Assembly: GCF_902686445.1 (NCBI RefSeq)
Contig: NC_062221.1
Coordinates: 40,216,075 to 40,280,074 of the forward strand
Direction of reading: 5' to 3'
Origin: Sciurus carolinensis
Lineage: Eukaryota; Chordata; Mammalia; Rodentia; Sciuridae
Length of the DNA: 64,000 nucleotides
Both the position numbers and the translations under genes were made by a program. This document shows, in pieces, positions 37,140 through 48,882 of this stretch (positions are counted from its first letter, which is position 1; the number at the start of each line of letters is the position of its first letter). The notes under the pieces were generated by a model. That model did not search any database. It was not told the origin of the DNA and was given only the letters and a program-made list of their open reading frames with translations.

Positions 37140-37440
37140 CCCAGCTCTGCTTGCCCTGAGATTTTTGTGGCTGAATTTGACAAGCAGAAGTAAAGGAGAT
37201 GGGTCAGTTCAGGGTGGACCACTCAGAGCAGGTAAGTCTTTTCCATGATTCTCTCCCCCTTCAGGGGTGAGCTTAGAAGCCTGGTGTAACAATGATGGAG
37301 TCAAAAAACCTTGGTTCCTCCAGCCCATTTTAGCACTAGACATCAAGCAAGATGTAAACTATTGTGTTAAGCCATGAGTTTGTTGAGACAGAAAACATTT
37401 ATTACTGTGATTAATATGGTGACAGAAAAATTAATTTGTT
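37140..37440 (+). mobile_element. Old LTR-like interspersed repeat, diverged
   Basis: CAATGATGGAGTCA, CCTTGGTTCCTCCAG and CTATTGTGTTAAGCCATGAG occur in the order seen in old mammalian MaLR-type LTR repeats, near the TTAAGCCACTGAG end. The subfamily is uncertain and the left boundary is not visible. A candidate exon (37145-37231) overlaps its left part. Confidence 0.45.
37145..37231 (+). other. Candidate cryptic exon with strong splice sites
   Basis: The 3' splice site is TCTTCTAATTCCCCAG (AG at 37143-37144), with a pyrimidine tract and a CTAAT-type branch motif. The 5' splice site is CAG|GTAAGT, with GT at 37232-37233. The 87-bp interval is open in one frame (codons from 37147) and closed in the other two. 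It lies at the edge of an old LTR-like repeat, so it may be a splice-competent repeat sequence that is never used. I do not recognise the 28-codon product. No flanking coding exon is seen, so it is more likely a lncRNA or cryptic exon than part of a protein gene. Confidence 0.2.
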
Positions 37441-37507
37441 TTGTTTTGCTATGAAGAGGCACATCATTTATGTCGGAGGTAGGTAGTTGTATTACAGATG
37501 CACCAGG

Positions 37508-37611
37508 GGCTAGGGATGTAGCTCAATGGTAGAGCATTTTCTTTGCATGCACAAGGCCCTGAGTTCAATAAAGAAGAAAATAAATATAAGTAAATAATGA
37601 AAACTATTATT
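37508..37611 (+). mobile_element. ID SINE, left half of composite insertion
   Basis: CTAGGGATGTAGCTCAATGG, TAGAGCATTTTCTTTGCATG and CACAAGGCCCTGAGTTCAAT are an ID body. The B box is truncated, and the end runs into an A-rich tail (37569-37605) without a terminal CCCAGCAC. The 12-mer AGATGCACCAGG immediately precedes it (37496-37507) and recurs after the following B1-dID, not after this ID. Confidence 0.9.
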
Positions 37612-37614
37612 CTT

Positions 37615-37825
37615 GCTGGGCATGATGGTGCACACTTACAATCCTAGCTACTTGGGAGGCTAAGGCAGTAGGATCAAAAGTTTGAGGCCAGGCTCAGCAA
37701 TTTAATGTTGCTAAGTTTTCTCAAATTAAAAAAAAAAAAAAAAGGACTGGGGATGTAGCTTAGACATAAAGCACCCCTGAGTTCAATCCCCAGCAACAAA
37801 ACAAAACAAAGCAAATATACAAAAA
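37615..37825 (+). mobile_element. B1-dID SINE, right half of composite insertion
   Basis: The B1 part runs from GCTGGGCATGATGGTGCACA through CTTGGGAGGCTAAGGCAGTA. A 16-nt A run follows, then the ID unit GGACTGGGGATGTAGCTTAG ending TTCAATCCCCAGCAAC and an ACAAAACAAA tail. No target-site duplication of its own is visible next to its 5' edge. The only good direct repeat, AGATGCACCAGG, lies at 37496-37507 and 37826-37837 and encloses both SINEs. Confidence 0.93.
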
Positions 37826-37837
37826 AGATGCACCAGG

Positions 37838-38141
37838 ATGCACCTCTTCCAGACTGGGAACAGAAGTGGGGCAGGATCACTCCTTGACTTCTGTTCAGCT
37901 GCCTCTTTGCCTAATACTTCCTCCTGTGCTTTCCTTGACTTCAAACAAGAAAACTCACAGACTGCCCTTACATGATGAGCTGAGCTTACATTAGTCATTT
38001 TCACTATTGCCTCAAGATAGAAGGTATTTAAATCTTGCCAATGATAACTGACAGAAGAGGAACTCTTAGGTGTGACTCTCTCTTGAGATTACATAGAGGA
38101 GAGCACACACACATACATACACCCGCACACACTAGTTTATT
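37838..38141. other. Non-coding spacer with short CA/CATA run
   Basis: No gene is seen. A degenerate CACACATACATACACC run lies at about 38105-38131. A minus-strand open frame reaching into this spacer (37783-38004) crosses the B1-dID tail and is not a gene. Confidence 0.6.
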
Positions 38142-38155
38142 TTTACATATTCTTT

Positions 38156-38255
38156 CCTTTTTTTTTTTTTTTTTTTTTGGTAGTACTGGGGATTGAACCC
38201 AGAGCCTTATGCTTGCAAGGCAAGCACTCTACCAACTAAGCTATCTCCCCAGCCC
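38156..38255 (-). mobile_element. ID SINE, young, perfect 14-bp TSD
   Basis: A T run of about 20 is followed by TAGTACTGGGGATTGAACCC, TATGCTTGCAAGGCAAGCAC and CTAAGCTATCTCCCCAGCCC, an ID read in reverse. A perfect 14-bp duplication, TTTACATATTCTTT, lies at 38142-38155 and 38256-38269. Compared with the ID at 4781-4877, the body differs by seven changes, all transitions. Confidence 0.97.
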
Positions 38256-38269
38256 TTTACATATTCTTT

Positions 38270-41200
38270 ACTCATGAATAGAATTGTTGAAAGAATGGAG
38301 AAATGTTAACTCTGGATCTTGATTTCACTAGTGAATACTAAATACAATCGTGAGTTTCTGGTTTCACAACAAATAGAAATTAGACTATCAAAGATTAATA
38401 ATGATTGTTCATAATAACTAAAAGTAAGGACCTGTTATTTACATAGCAAAGTCTTCCCCTCTGTTTTAACATAAAGGAATTGGGGACATAGGGAAAATAT
38501 AAGCCCTAAATCCTGAATGAAAACCTTACTAAGTAAAATTATTTTTACTTCCTTTTGTTATTTCAAATTACCTGATATATCAATAGATAACAAATGAAAA
38601 CTATTTTTTATTCCATGTGGGGATAAAAAAAAAAAAAAAAAAAACTATTCCCCGGGGCAAAAGTAAAACTAAATTTACAGATAAGAAAATAAACTCTGAT
38701 ATCAATTAATAGATTAAATAGGAATATGATAACTTCCACACAAGGTAGTTTTAGATGTTAGGTATTCTAGGTCTGGGATTTATAGCCCTGGAATTAAAAC
38801 TTAAAATCTAAGTAGACTACACCACGTATTATAATATACTTAACTTCCAAATTCCTTTAGAAAATCTGATGCAAACATCTAACATGGGGAAATAAGTACT
38901 TTGTGTCATTTTCCTTTCCGTAATTTGGGGGTGGTGTTTTTTGCCTTGGCTACTGGGAAGCGGTATACTAATTTCTCTCTTTTCCTTTTCAATACTTATC
39001 TAATTTTATTTGTCTTTCTTGTTAGCATGTCTGTATTTTTGTTGCAACACGCCACAAGTGCTTTGTAGAAATAATATTTCTACAAACTAAAAAATAAAAA
39101 TAGTAAAGGTCCAGGTAAAGATAGGATTACATTCCTGAAGCCATGTAGTCCACAGGGAAGCATAGTATGTTAAAAAGGAAGGAACCTTAGAATTCTTTTA
39201 ATCCAACACCTTTGTAAAGTAGATAAGGAAGCAGACCCAGAGAGGTTAGGTATCTTACCCTAGAAAACACAGATAATCAGGGGTCATTTCTCTTACTTCA
39301 TCTCATTTCTTCTTATTTTGATGTATATCTCTGCTTTAAATACAAAGTCCAAATAACCACATATAATTCTCATTTATTTATTTCACACAAGTTTCTCAAA
39401 CTCTCTACATAAAGAGAGAGCATTAAACTTAATGTACTATAGAGACCCACCCTCACCCTGCCAACCAACAGCAGGTCTTTCCACAAACCACTGTTCAGGC
39501 TGCTGCCAAGAGAAAGAGATTATTCCCATGGACTCCTGCCAGAAGCCTGGCTGGGGACTGTGCTCAGGGCTAACTGTTGCTCTGAGTAGTTACACTAGTC
39601 AGGAGCTAGAACTGTCAGGATTTCTACCATTTAGGATCTACTTAAGCAGGGGCAAAATCCAAAAAAGTTAGAGAAAGCTCACTTGCCAATAATCTTGATA
39701 TATAAATCAACCCCAATTTGGAGGAAGATTTTTTTCTTTAAGCTTTATCCTGGGCTATGATACATGGTAAATAATGGCATCCTGAAGCTGTTCATTCTAA
39801 ATCATTTCTCCATCAGTGGATAATTGCTAGGGCTGATCCTGGCCATGCAGGTCATGTTGTGGCTAATACAGGACCTTCTTCATAGAGCTCTGCACTGATA
39901 AGACGTGGCAGGCAGGCTCGATGGAATCCAGACCAAGGGCTGTCCATGCCCTGCAGGTCGCAGAGATGGGTTCCAAAGAAGTCTTGTTACATAAAAAATC
40001 AGTATGTTCACAATATCCTTCCTTGCCTTATAGCAAGGATGTGCAATAATCATTTGGTAAAGTACATTTAACCTTCATAATTTATAAATATTAATATTAT
40101 CATCTCTATCTATTATTGTCCAAATGATCCAGTTTTCAAAAAAGATAAGTTTGGAATTTGACCCAGAAGCAATTACTCAAAGATTCAGGTTGACAAGTCT
40201 TGCTGTGAGGTTCTTTTCATGTTCAAAATCTGGAGAGAAAGGGTGTGTGACATCAGAGACCAGGAACCCTTTAGGCCCTTGGCCAGCCCTGAATGCGATG
40301 CGATACAAGCAGAAGAATAAAATAGCAAGCGAAAAATCCACATAAGTCAAATACTTTAGGAAAGCACCACGGGAGGATGAGAGAATGGGGTCTGCTCCCA
40401 GGACTGATACATTTTCCTCCACAGACCCAGTGACATATCTGATGCTAATTCTCTACGGTCCTCTCCCCTTACCAGGACCTCCCTATCCATCCTGGGGTAC
40501 TACTTGGGGAGTCACTGGCTAAGGAGGAATGAGTCAAAGGAATTGAGAAGCCATTTGTCACTTAGTGGACAGAGTGGCCTTAATGGATTTCTAGGTATGG
40601 AAGTCTTCTGGGATTATTGCTTCTTGAAGTCTTCCAAGGTCTCTAAACTGTATACTGCCAAGAACAAAAACTATACAGAGTGCATTAGTTACCAGGTAGC
40701 ATGGCTGCCGGTCAAACATCAACAAGGATTTTCACTTTGGTAATTTCTTACTCCAAATAATTATCTTACCTTGAAATAAATACAAATAAAAGGAATGGAC
40801 AGAAATCAACCTTAGTAAGAGACAAATTCATAGCCAGATAGTGCCATAAATCTCATGACTGATGAAAGATTGGCAAATGAATCCTCCTCACCAGTGCCCA
40901 TGAATGCATCTGTTTGTGAAGTTACATGTGAGTACATTGACCTCTCCTTATAGGACCTCAGTAATTGTGTCACTTTTAGTCAGAGTCTTAAATTACTTCA
41001 CAGGGGTTTCAATTTCAGGTTTCTGAAAACTCTCCATTAAACATGCAGGGCAAAATATTTTCTATTTACTTCTAAATATTTAAATGGTTTTTCTTATTAT
41101 CTACAAAGCACACCTCGATGAAATCATCATCAGCATTCATTCTGGTGCTCACATCAAGTCAATGGACACAATGGAACCAGTACCTCACTAAACATGGAGA

Positions 41201-41534
41201 ACCAGCACACACTTCCGAGACAACAGCATTCAAGTTTTCCTCCATTGTTTTGCTCATATGAGGCAACCTGCATTTGTGGCCCCATATTATACATGGGCTT
41301 TCATATTGGCAATTTGAGAAATATTATTAAAGAAAGAATACTGAAAAACATTGTGCTTTCAATCTCTACAAGTAATTTCTTAATATTGATAAAGGTGCAG
41401 AGACAAGATGCTGCCTACCCAATAATAATTCCTAAAAAAAAAAAAAACCTGCTAATGGATCCAGTTTTATTCAGGGTATTAGAGGAAAAAAGAAAAAAAC
41501 TAGAAGAAAGGGGGTGGGGCAAGAATAGACTGTT
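38270..41534. other. Non-coding unique DNA
   Basis: No gene is recognised. An A run of about 19 lies at 38626-38644. One MIR-like piece (39190-39270) is present. Open frames at 39432-39671, 40124-40345, 40504-40743 and 41194-41589 (131 codons) have no recognisable domains, and the last runs into an old LTR-like repeat. Confidence 0.5.
39190..39270 (-). mobile_element. MIR-like fragment
   Basis: AAGGAAGCAGACCCAGAGAG then GTTAGGTATCTTACCCTAG resembles a reversed MIR core (GAAACTGAGGCCCAGAGAGG-like). It is diverged. Confidence 0.5.
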
Positions 41535-41870
41535 TCCCAGCATGCCTTGCAGTTGGGCCAGTTCTGTTCAATTAGATATAAGCAGTTAATCACTGGGTGG
41601 GGGCTCAGAAAAGCAGTTCAAAGGTGGCTGATTAATGGCTGAAGAACGTTCTTAACCTATTTCTTTAGCACTCAGGATGTCTGGCAATTAGCAACCATCT
41701 TGAGAACATGTGTTTGAAGGTCACACCTAATGATAATACAGCAGGAAGCCAGAAGATTCCAGGGTTCCTAATGACATGGGGCTGCTCTACCAGCCAACTG
41801 GGCCAACCTTCAGACTTCTTTTAAATTTTAAGCCACTGTTTTGGGGGAGGGTCTCTGTTACTTACAAAGA
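41535..41870 (+). mobile_element. Old LTR-like interspersed repeat (MaLR type?)
   Basis: TTCCCAGCATGCCTTGCAGT, ATTAGATATAAGCAG, CCATCTTGAGAACATGTG, TTCCTAATGACATGGGGCTG, CTCTACCAGCC and TTAAGCCACTGTTTTG, then TCTGTTACTTACA, occur in the order of a common ancient mammalian repeat that I place among MaLR-type LTRs. The class assignment is from memory and unverified. Confidence 0.55.
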
Positions 41871-41914
41871 TATACTAGGAAAGTGGAAAACAGCTGGCTT
41901 AAAGTCTGGTTTCT

Positions 41915-42020
41915 GGTCCTTGCCCTATCATGAGCTGTACAGACTTTAAAAAGCTCTCTTTACATCTCATGGCCTCCATTCTCTTCTCTGTAAACTAAGA
42001 GCAGTATGCCAGATGATCTC
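41915..42020 (+). mobile_element. MIR-like fragment, weak
   Basis: TGGTCCTTGCCCTATCATGA, then CTCATGGCCTCCATTCTCTT and CTCTGTAAACTAAGAG, follow MIR order but are diverged. Confidence 0.4.
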
Positions 42021-42639
42021 AAGGAAACAGAATTCATTTCATTTCAAACTGCTCATTGTACTCCCCAATATCATTCTTAAATACTCATATAAAAAAGAAA
42101 AAAAAAAACCCGATATCACATTGGTGCATTTTAAAATAAAAAATAAATAAGAGGGACAAGAAGTTACAAACCCTAGAACACAAAAATCAGCAGATAAAAG
42201 CTTAAACAAGTTTCAATAGCAAGTTATGGTTTTAGAAACACCACTAACAGAAAACATTTGAGCCCAATCTCAGACACTGTAAGGAGGACAGGTGAATGGA
42301 GGCAGGAAAGAGCTGTCCTTGCTTGCTTCTAGCTCCATTTTGAAAAGGACCTATTGGGCTTAGGAGATGGGCAGTAGGGAAAGACATTAACCCCAGCCAG
42401 ACTGTCTATTGGACTTACGTGATAGACCATTAGCCTATTTTGGACATATTTGGGTCAAAGTTGGAATCAAAATAGTTGAAACAATGTTGCATTTTTTTCT
42501 GAAAAAGAGTCTCCTTTTCCTGGTCTTCATATTTTCCATTCCTTCCTGTATACTTTTGGGGTATAGTAGTAAGACAACAGAAGAACAGTTTCTACCATAG
42601 TCCACTTTTGCAGAGCACATCAATTCTGCAAGGGTATAT

Positions 42640-42765
42640 AAATCAATCTGTAGCTATTCATCACCTACTGTTTGCATGCTGTTTTGCCAGGGGTTGGAGG
42701 GGCTATAGAAATAAGAACAAGCCAATTCTATGATCCTGAGAGGCAGGGAGAAAAGACTTCTGTGA
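42640..42765 (-). mobile_element. L2-like fragment
   Basis: CTATTCATCACCTACTGTTT, GCCAGGGGTTGGAGGG and CTATAGAAATAAGAACAAGC parallel the L2-like copy at 8474 (GAGCACCTACT, TACTGGGAATGAAGATA). It is short. Confidence 0.45.
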
Positions 42766-44820
42766 TTGCATTTTACTCTCCTATTTAAAGAATCTGTTAT
42801 TAATATATAGATGCTACAAGGCATTTATTTCATTCAGGATGATGTCCATTAATGGCAAGATTTAGTGTATATTTCAAAGAAACACCCCCAAAATCTCACA
42901 GATTTTTCAGTATCCCCTCTAGCAGAGAGAATAATGCAGAAAAAAATTAAGCTGATAGACAAGAAATTAAATGAATTATAAAGTCTAAACTAAGTTTCCA
43001 CCTTCCTGTCTGGCAGTTACCATCCAAACACTCTTTCTCTACCTACAATGTCCTTCACCAAGTCGAAACTAAATCATCTGGGATGGAAAAATCTTTGATA
43101 GGCCCTTCCTACCAACCTTGTGAAAAAAGATGTATGTCTAAGTTTATGGCGACAAACAGTGTTATTATCTCCCCTTCTCTAATATTTAACCAATCTAAAC
43201 ACTCACAGGAAAAATGTTATCTGAAACCCAGTCACTTTATATACATTCACTTAGTCTTCTTTTGACGATTCAACTAGCTTTTCTCACAAGTATCTCAAAT
43301 ACTTGTTTGGAAAGCTTTTCTCAAGTGGGTATGCAAACAGGAGGAGAACTGTTCTTTAGCAATCCCTCCTTATAAGCCTCCAACGATACTATCTTCTTGT
43401 ACTTTAGTTAATGAAAAGATCAATATGATCTGTGCTATGCCCAGCTGTGTTTTTCTTGTACTGAAGAATTCACAAAAGGAAAATTTTAAATCATACATTT
43501 ATCAGTGAACAAGCTTGCTAAAGCAAATAGATTTCAGTCTCCTGAGTTTGCTTCAATAAAAGATTAAACGTTAATAGTGCAACTTACCGCACTCAACAGA
43601 TTTATGAATAATCAAAGTTTGGAGGAAGGCCAGGCCATTTAAGAACATTACCTACCAAACAGATGCCAATAGTATGTAGACATCTTCCCTGTAGCTAAGC
43701 AGCCATATTTCCTATCACACAATTCAATATTGACTGAATAATTGGCCTTTATAAAACGTTTATTAAAACGCACCATTTACCACACATTCAATGCTTGTTT
43801 GAGAGCTTTAGGTGGGGAGAGAGGTATTGGAGTGGTATGCATACAGTTTCTTTCTAATTACTAACTGGATCAAATTGGTAAACAGCAGCAAGTGAGGTCT
43901 GAACTTTCAAGCAGTTCTTTAAGGAATGAAAGGAATAAGCAGCAGATCATATCCAGTTCATGGATAATGCTTTGCATCTGTAAATGGCATCACTCCTGGT
44001 GCACACAAAGGCTCTTTTCTTGTGTTTACCTTCACATTAAAATGCTATTCCTAGGGTGGTCAGACTGCCTGGATGCCGCTGCCCTCCTTTTCTAAATTAA
44101 TACATGGAGGCGTGGGAAGCTCGTTGAAAGCTCCATCTACTCAAGGTAGCACATTAAGTTAATGATTATTTTGGAAGCTGGAACCACTGTGCCCAGCTTC
44201 TACCTTTTGAAAAAAGTTGCTTATTCCTCTATATATTTTTGTATACAGCTTTAAAAAAAATCAGCTGATTGTTTCTTTGTAATAGAAGTAACCAATTAAA
44301 GTTTCTACTCCCTAACAAATCCTGAATCCATGTGAACAAACTGCTCATTAGAATAGGCTGAATTTAATTACAATGAACTCCAAGCTCACTTATGGTGGGA
44401 TTTAAGAATGAAAACTATCACCTATTTTTAGGTACATCACGACAGAAAACACAACTGGATTTTAGTTTGTCTTTTACCAACTTAGAATATGCTCCTTCGT
44501 TTTTCCAGCATTTGACTCAATAATAATAATTCTGGTCATGCTTTCTGGAATAGCATTTCTTAATGCTAGGAAAATGAGGACATCATTTGTCTCTGGTACC
44601 CAGGTAAATCCTGAGCAGATTCTTAATTGTTTAAGATTTATCTGACACCTAAAGCTAATTATTCTAGTTCTTTGGTGCTCTTCTTAATTGTGTGAGTACC
44701 TTTTAATTCTTGAATTTTACCTGAACTTTGAAAAGTAAGTAGGTTTTTGTTATGATACAACTTGCCATTAACTAGATTCAGAAATATTTTTGTCTCAATC
44801 TTGCCTTCAGAACAGCTGTG

Positions 44821-44850
44821 CACACGCACACACACACACATACACACACA
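44821..44850. repeat. (CA)n microsatellite, interrupted
   Basis: CACACGCACA followed by CA units and one ATAC interruption. Minus- and plus-strand frames crossing it are artefacts. Confidence 0.9.
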
Positions 44851-47819
44851 GAGTATTCACATACACTTGTGTTATGTATTCACATAGCACAGGTGTTATG
44901 TACAATTTCCTTACAGATTCCTTGCAAAAAAAGATTAATTTTGTTTTCCATATTCAACCACATCCTTGTCCATTTTTGTTAAATGAATAATGGATAGTAG
45001 TTGCAAACTCACTGACCCAAGTCAGAAAGGGACAATATTCCAGCTTAGTGTCTGGCATCAGAATGTGGATAATAGATGCTAAATTTTTAAAAGATGGGTT
45101 GGTATCTATGGAGGATAAACTTATAAAAACTACAATAGAGAGAGGAAAGGAATAGAAATTCAAATAAGAACAAAACAAATCCTAAGTGCATGAGCAAAGT
45201 GCTCCCTTCAGAGATTCCTGAGGCCCAGCACATAGAAATTTCAAGGTCTCAGTTTACATCTCCATGTATACTTATATATAATTTGTACTACTGTGTAGCT
45301 AATTATAATTTTTAAATTTATATATTAAAACACATTTATATTAAATATTAAATTCAGTACAGATAAGTATGCACATAAGCTAGAGGTTCCGGAAACTTGG
45401 GACATTTTTTGAGAGCAAGGACAGAAATTTCGAAATACATATAAAAATATTAAAGCATTCTCACTCTTTGTTTTAATATTTCTGCTGGAAATTTTCTCTA
45501 AATATATACCAGCAACAGGTAAAAGCAATATTCATTAATTTAGTTGTTGAGGAGTTGCATTTCACAGTTTAAAACAATGGAGTAACTAACAATAAAGGAA
45601 AAGGTAACTAAATTATTGGACTTGAATGAACTAATGCTTAAAATTATAATAATGATCGTAAACACTGTGAAAAATCAGGTCCATATTTATGGTAAAATAT
45701 TAAATGCAAAAACATTGAAGCTATAAAAATTTAATTAGGCAGAACAGAATAAACTTAAGATAGTGAGATTTTTCCAATTAAAAAAAAAAGGTTTAATATA
45801 ACTTTTGTGCCTTGAAAGTGCTGACAAGAAGTTGAGGAGTTCCTGGCCACATTTAAGTGTGAGGGACAATTCTCCCTGGCCTAACCACCCCACTTCATGT
45901 TGACAGGCAGAAACAGTCTTATTCTCCAAAGGGTGTCAGTTCCACAGTCCAGCTATCTGCAAGCACCACAAGGGTGGCCATTGGTTTGTAAGTATGCATC
46001 CAACTCTACAGTCCTCGTCTGAAAAAACAATCTGCCCACCTGGAGAACCACTCCCTCTCTATCAAAGGACTGTCCCTGGCACAGCACACAAGGTTTCAGC
46101 CCTAAGCATGAGTACAGCCACATCTTCACACTGTGAAGCCAAACTGTTCTCTGATAAGGGGACACAGGGCCGTCCTCTTTCTGTTAAAGCAAAAATACCT
46201 TGACGTTAAAAGAATCTAATACTCACTAAACTGAGCTTAACAATTGCTTATTGAGAAAGCCAGGGAAGGAAAAGGCAGCGTTAGCACTCCCACGTTAAAA
46301 CAACCACCACCAAAAACAACTTTCCAAGTTTATAATTTTTTAATGTCTGTGTTTTAAGACCAGATATTTATTGCTCTTTAAAAATGTCTCAGGGTAACAT
46401 TTTTAGTTCTGCAACAGTGCTGCTAACATTCCAAGACCAGCTTTCGTGCAACTGCCCATAAAAAAATTAACACTACCAAGGCCATTTTTTTCTGTGCTTA
46501 AGCTCATACCAATGAAAACTACCCTATAGGCATAAACTTGATATTTCTGTTCACCACACATTAACTCAGAGTTCCTCAGGGTGTGACGCCCAGGTGACTT
46601 CTGTGATGCAAATTTTTAAAAATCTGGCTGGAAACCTGCATGATTGAACACCCCATTCATGGCAGGGTACAACCATTGATCTTCTCTTATTTTACCCAAT
46701 CTGCACTTAGTCTCGGAAGATTAACCCTTTGGCAGTATGAAGTCACACGGCTAAACACAAAAGGACTTTCTCCTGAGGCTCCTGAAAGTGCATTAGTTCC
46801 CAAAGTAGGATCCAGGGATTTTCAGGGGTCTGACATGATTCATAGGAGGCAAAGAGAAGAAGTGGCTGAGATAGGACTTGGGGGAGAGTCATAGGCTCTA
46901 GAAGGAATAGAATCACAGAGTCCTGGAACTAAAGAAACCATAGCAATCCCCTAGCATCGGTCTTTTGATGTGCCACTGAACTAGTTAGTTAGAAACTGAG
47001 TCTTACTTTCTTGCAAGTGCCCTAGAACATTTTGAGGTGAACGAAATAAGGACAGAAGGAACCTGACTGTAGAGAAAAAAGATGTTATAATGTATTATTA
47101 AAGAAATAGCAATAAGAAGGATAAAATCCTGTGCATAAAGAAAATCTCTAACACATATTCTGGTATAAGGGCCTGGTGTAAATTTTAAGTTCTATTTGGA
47201 TGCTGAGGAGACTAACCTGAGGGCGACTTCACAATAAGAGTGTCAAGAAAGAGGAAAAGCAAATCATTTACGCACCTGGTTGGCCTCTGTGACCTTCCAA
47301 CAGTCTGTGGCTACACCTTTAGTTCAACGTAAACTTTTGAGCAACTTCTCTTTGTCTGTCAATGTTATTCCCCACACCCCATCCCTCACACTTTTTAAAT
47401 AGAAAGAAAAGGGTCATAGGGTGGGCGCAGGTTGCAGCAGGTCAACCCGACCTCTCCACATCTGGTGAGGGAAGCAGAGAGGACTGCGGGAAGGAGCTGG
47501 AGCTGGTGAGAGGACAGTGAGTGTGGGGAGAGAATCACGCTCCCCATTAGCTTCTGCTTGGAACATCTGCCTCCAGAATACACAGGAATGTGAAAATGGA
47601 GTAGCCAGCTACAGAGGAGGGAAGTGGAGTTTCTGTCCATAGATTCGAGAGGAAGAGGGACTGTCCACTGGACTTAGTTGTACTTCAGCTACCCACGGGT
47701 TATGTGAATGCTCAAAATTTTCTAAAATCACATTTTCCCCAGCATCCCTTTGTCACAAATAAGGCATCTGTACAATTCAGAATATCTGTCAAAAAGCAAG
47801 GGAATACAAAATATACCCT

Positions 47820-48250
47820 ACCGTTTTGTACCTCTGCTCCCACCTGCACACCCAAACCGCAGAGAGACTTTAAAAGGGAATGTTTCAAAATGTGTGAAAG
47901 CCGTCTGTCTATGCCAACCGAGCACTCCACCAAATTACCTTTGTCCCGGTCGCCGAAGTTCTCATCGCAAAGAATGAAAATCATCATGCTTCTACACCAA
48001 AGAAACATGACCAGGAAGAGAAAAGGCAATGCCACCACCGTCGTCCATGCTACGACTAGTCAATAATTATCTAGGTGGTATCAGTTATGTTTTCTGTGCA
48101 TCCTGGTTGGCCTCTAAGTAAAGAGAAGGAGCTTGAAAGCAGGGCTTGGGAACCCCGCGATTGTTCTGTAGAGCATTATCTTTGGCGGCGCGTCTGAAGA
48201 ATGGGGTGTATGCAGCGTGTCATGGTTACTGCTTTAACACTCTGCCCACG
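47820..48250. other. CpG-elevated unique DNA
   Basis: Eighteen CpG dinucleotides can be counted in about 430 bases, clustered at CCGGTCGCCG (47946-47955), GTCGTCC (about 48040), CCGCGA (about 48155) and GGCGGCGCGTC (about 48184-48194). Surrounding DNA is CpG-poor. Open frames on both strands overlap here, but none is recognised. It could be a small CpG island, a weak promoter or enhancer, or a conserved element. Confidence 0.3.
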
Positions 48251-48432
48251 TCTCAAGAATCATTGCTCATCCTAACCACACTCAAAGGCCCCGTGGGGCA
48301 GCAGGAAGTTCCTACTTGTTGGCAATTTAGTTCTTGGAAACCCCACAGGAGGTGTGTGTAGGTCATTAAGCCAGGGCATATCAGAAGCTCAACGGGCAGA
48401 CACTCCTTCAAAGCTCCTTTAAGATAAGTGAA

Positions 48433-48628
48433 GCCTGGGTGCAGGGAGGCTACGGCAGGAGGATCACAAGTTCAAAGCCAGCCTAAGCAATTTAGGGAGG
48501 CCTTAAACAACCTACTGAGATCCTGTCTCAAACTAAAAGAAAAAAATAAAAAAGGGCTGAGGATGTGGCTCAGTGGTTAAGTGCTTCTGGGTTCAATCCC
48601 TGGTACCAAAAAATAATAAATAAATAAA
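48433..48628 (+). mobile_element. B1-dID SINE with deleted B1 head segment
   Basis: The copy opens GCCTGGGTGCAGGGAGGCTA, so the usual stretch between the B1 start and GGGAGGCTGAGG is missing. It continues with GGCAGGAGGATCACAAGTTC and ends with the ID unit AGGGCTGAGGATGTGGCTCA to GGTTCAATCCCTGGTACC. The 8-mer ATAAGTGA occurs at 48424-48431 and 48629-48636, a plausible target-site duplication. Confidence 0.92.
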
Positions 48629-48882
48629 ATAAGTGATGATTAGTGCCATTTAAAAAAATCTACCTGATTTTCAAAAAAGATACATATTCAATAACCATCA
48701 TGTATTTAAATCCAAGACCTTGAAATCTAAGTAAGACATTCTGTAAACTTTATAACATACCTTATGAACTAAGCATATTTTTCTATTTCATGGAATCACA
48801 CTGTTTTCTGAAGGCCAGTTGCCAAAAATATTAGCTGAAGGTTGTAGGAGTTGAGCAGGGAGAAATCAAAAGGTTAAAGTAG

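Larger units (their letters stand above)
41871..48432. other. Non-coding DNA; no gene seen
   Basis: No gene is recognised over 6.5 kb. It holds a weak MIR-like piece (41915-42020), an L2-like piece (42640-42765), a CA repeat (44821-44850), a CNE-like block (43540-43790) and CpG-elevated DNA at 47400-48300. Overlapping open frames of 75-120 codons on both strands at 47704-48066 have no recognisable product. Several frames near 45953-46203 are likewise unrecognised. Confidence 0.5.

Noticed and set aside
41194..41589. 131-codon plus frame
   Set aside because: No recognisable domain, an internal poly-A run, and the end lies inside an old LTR-like repeat.
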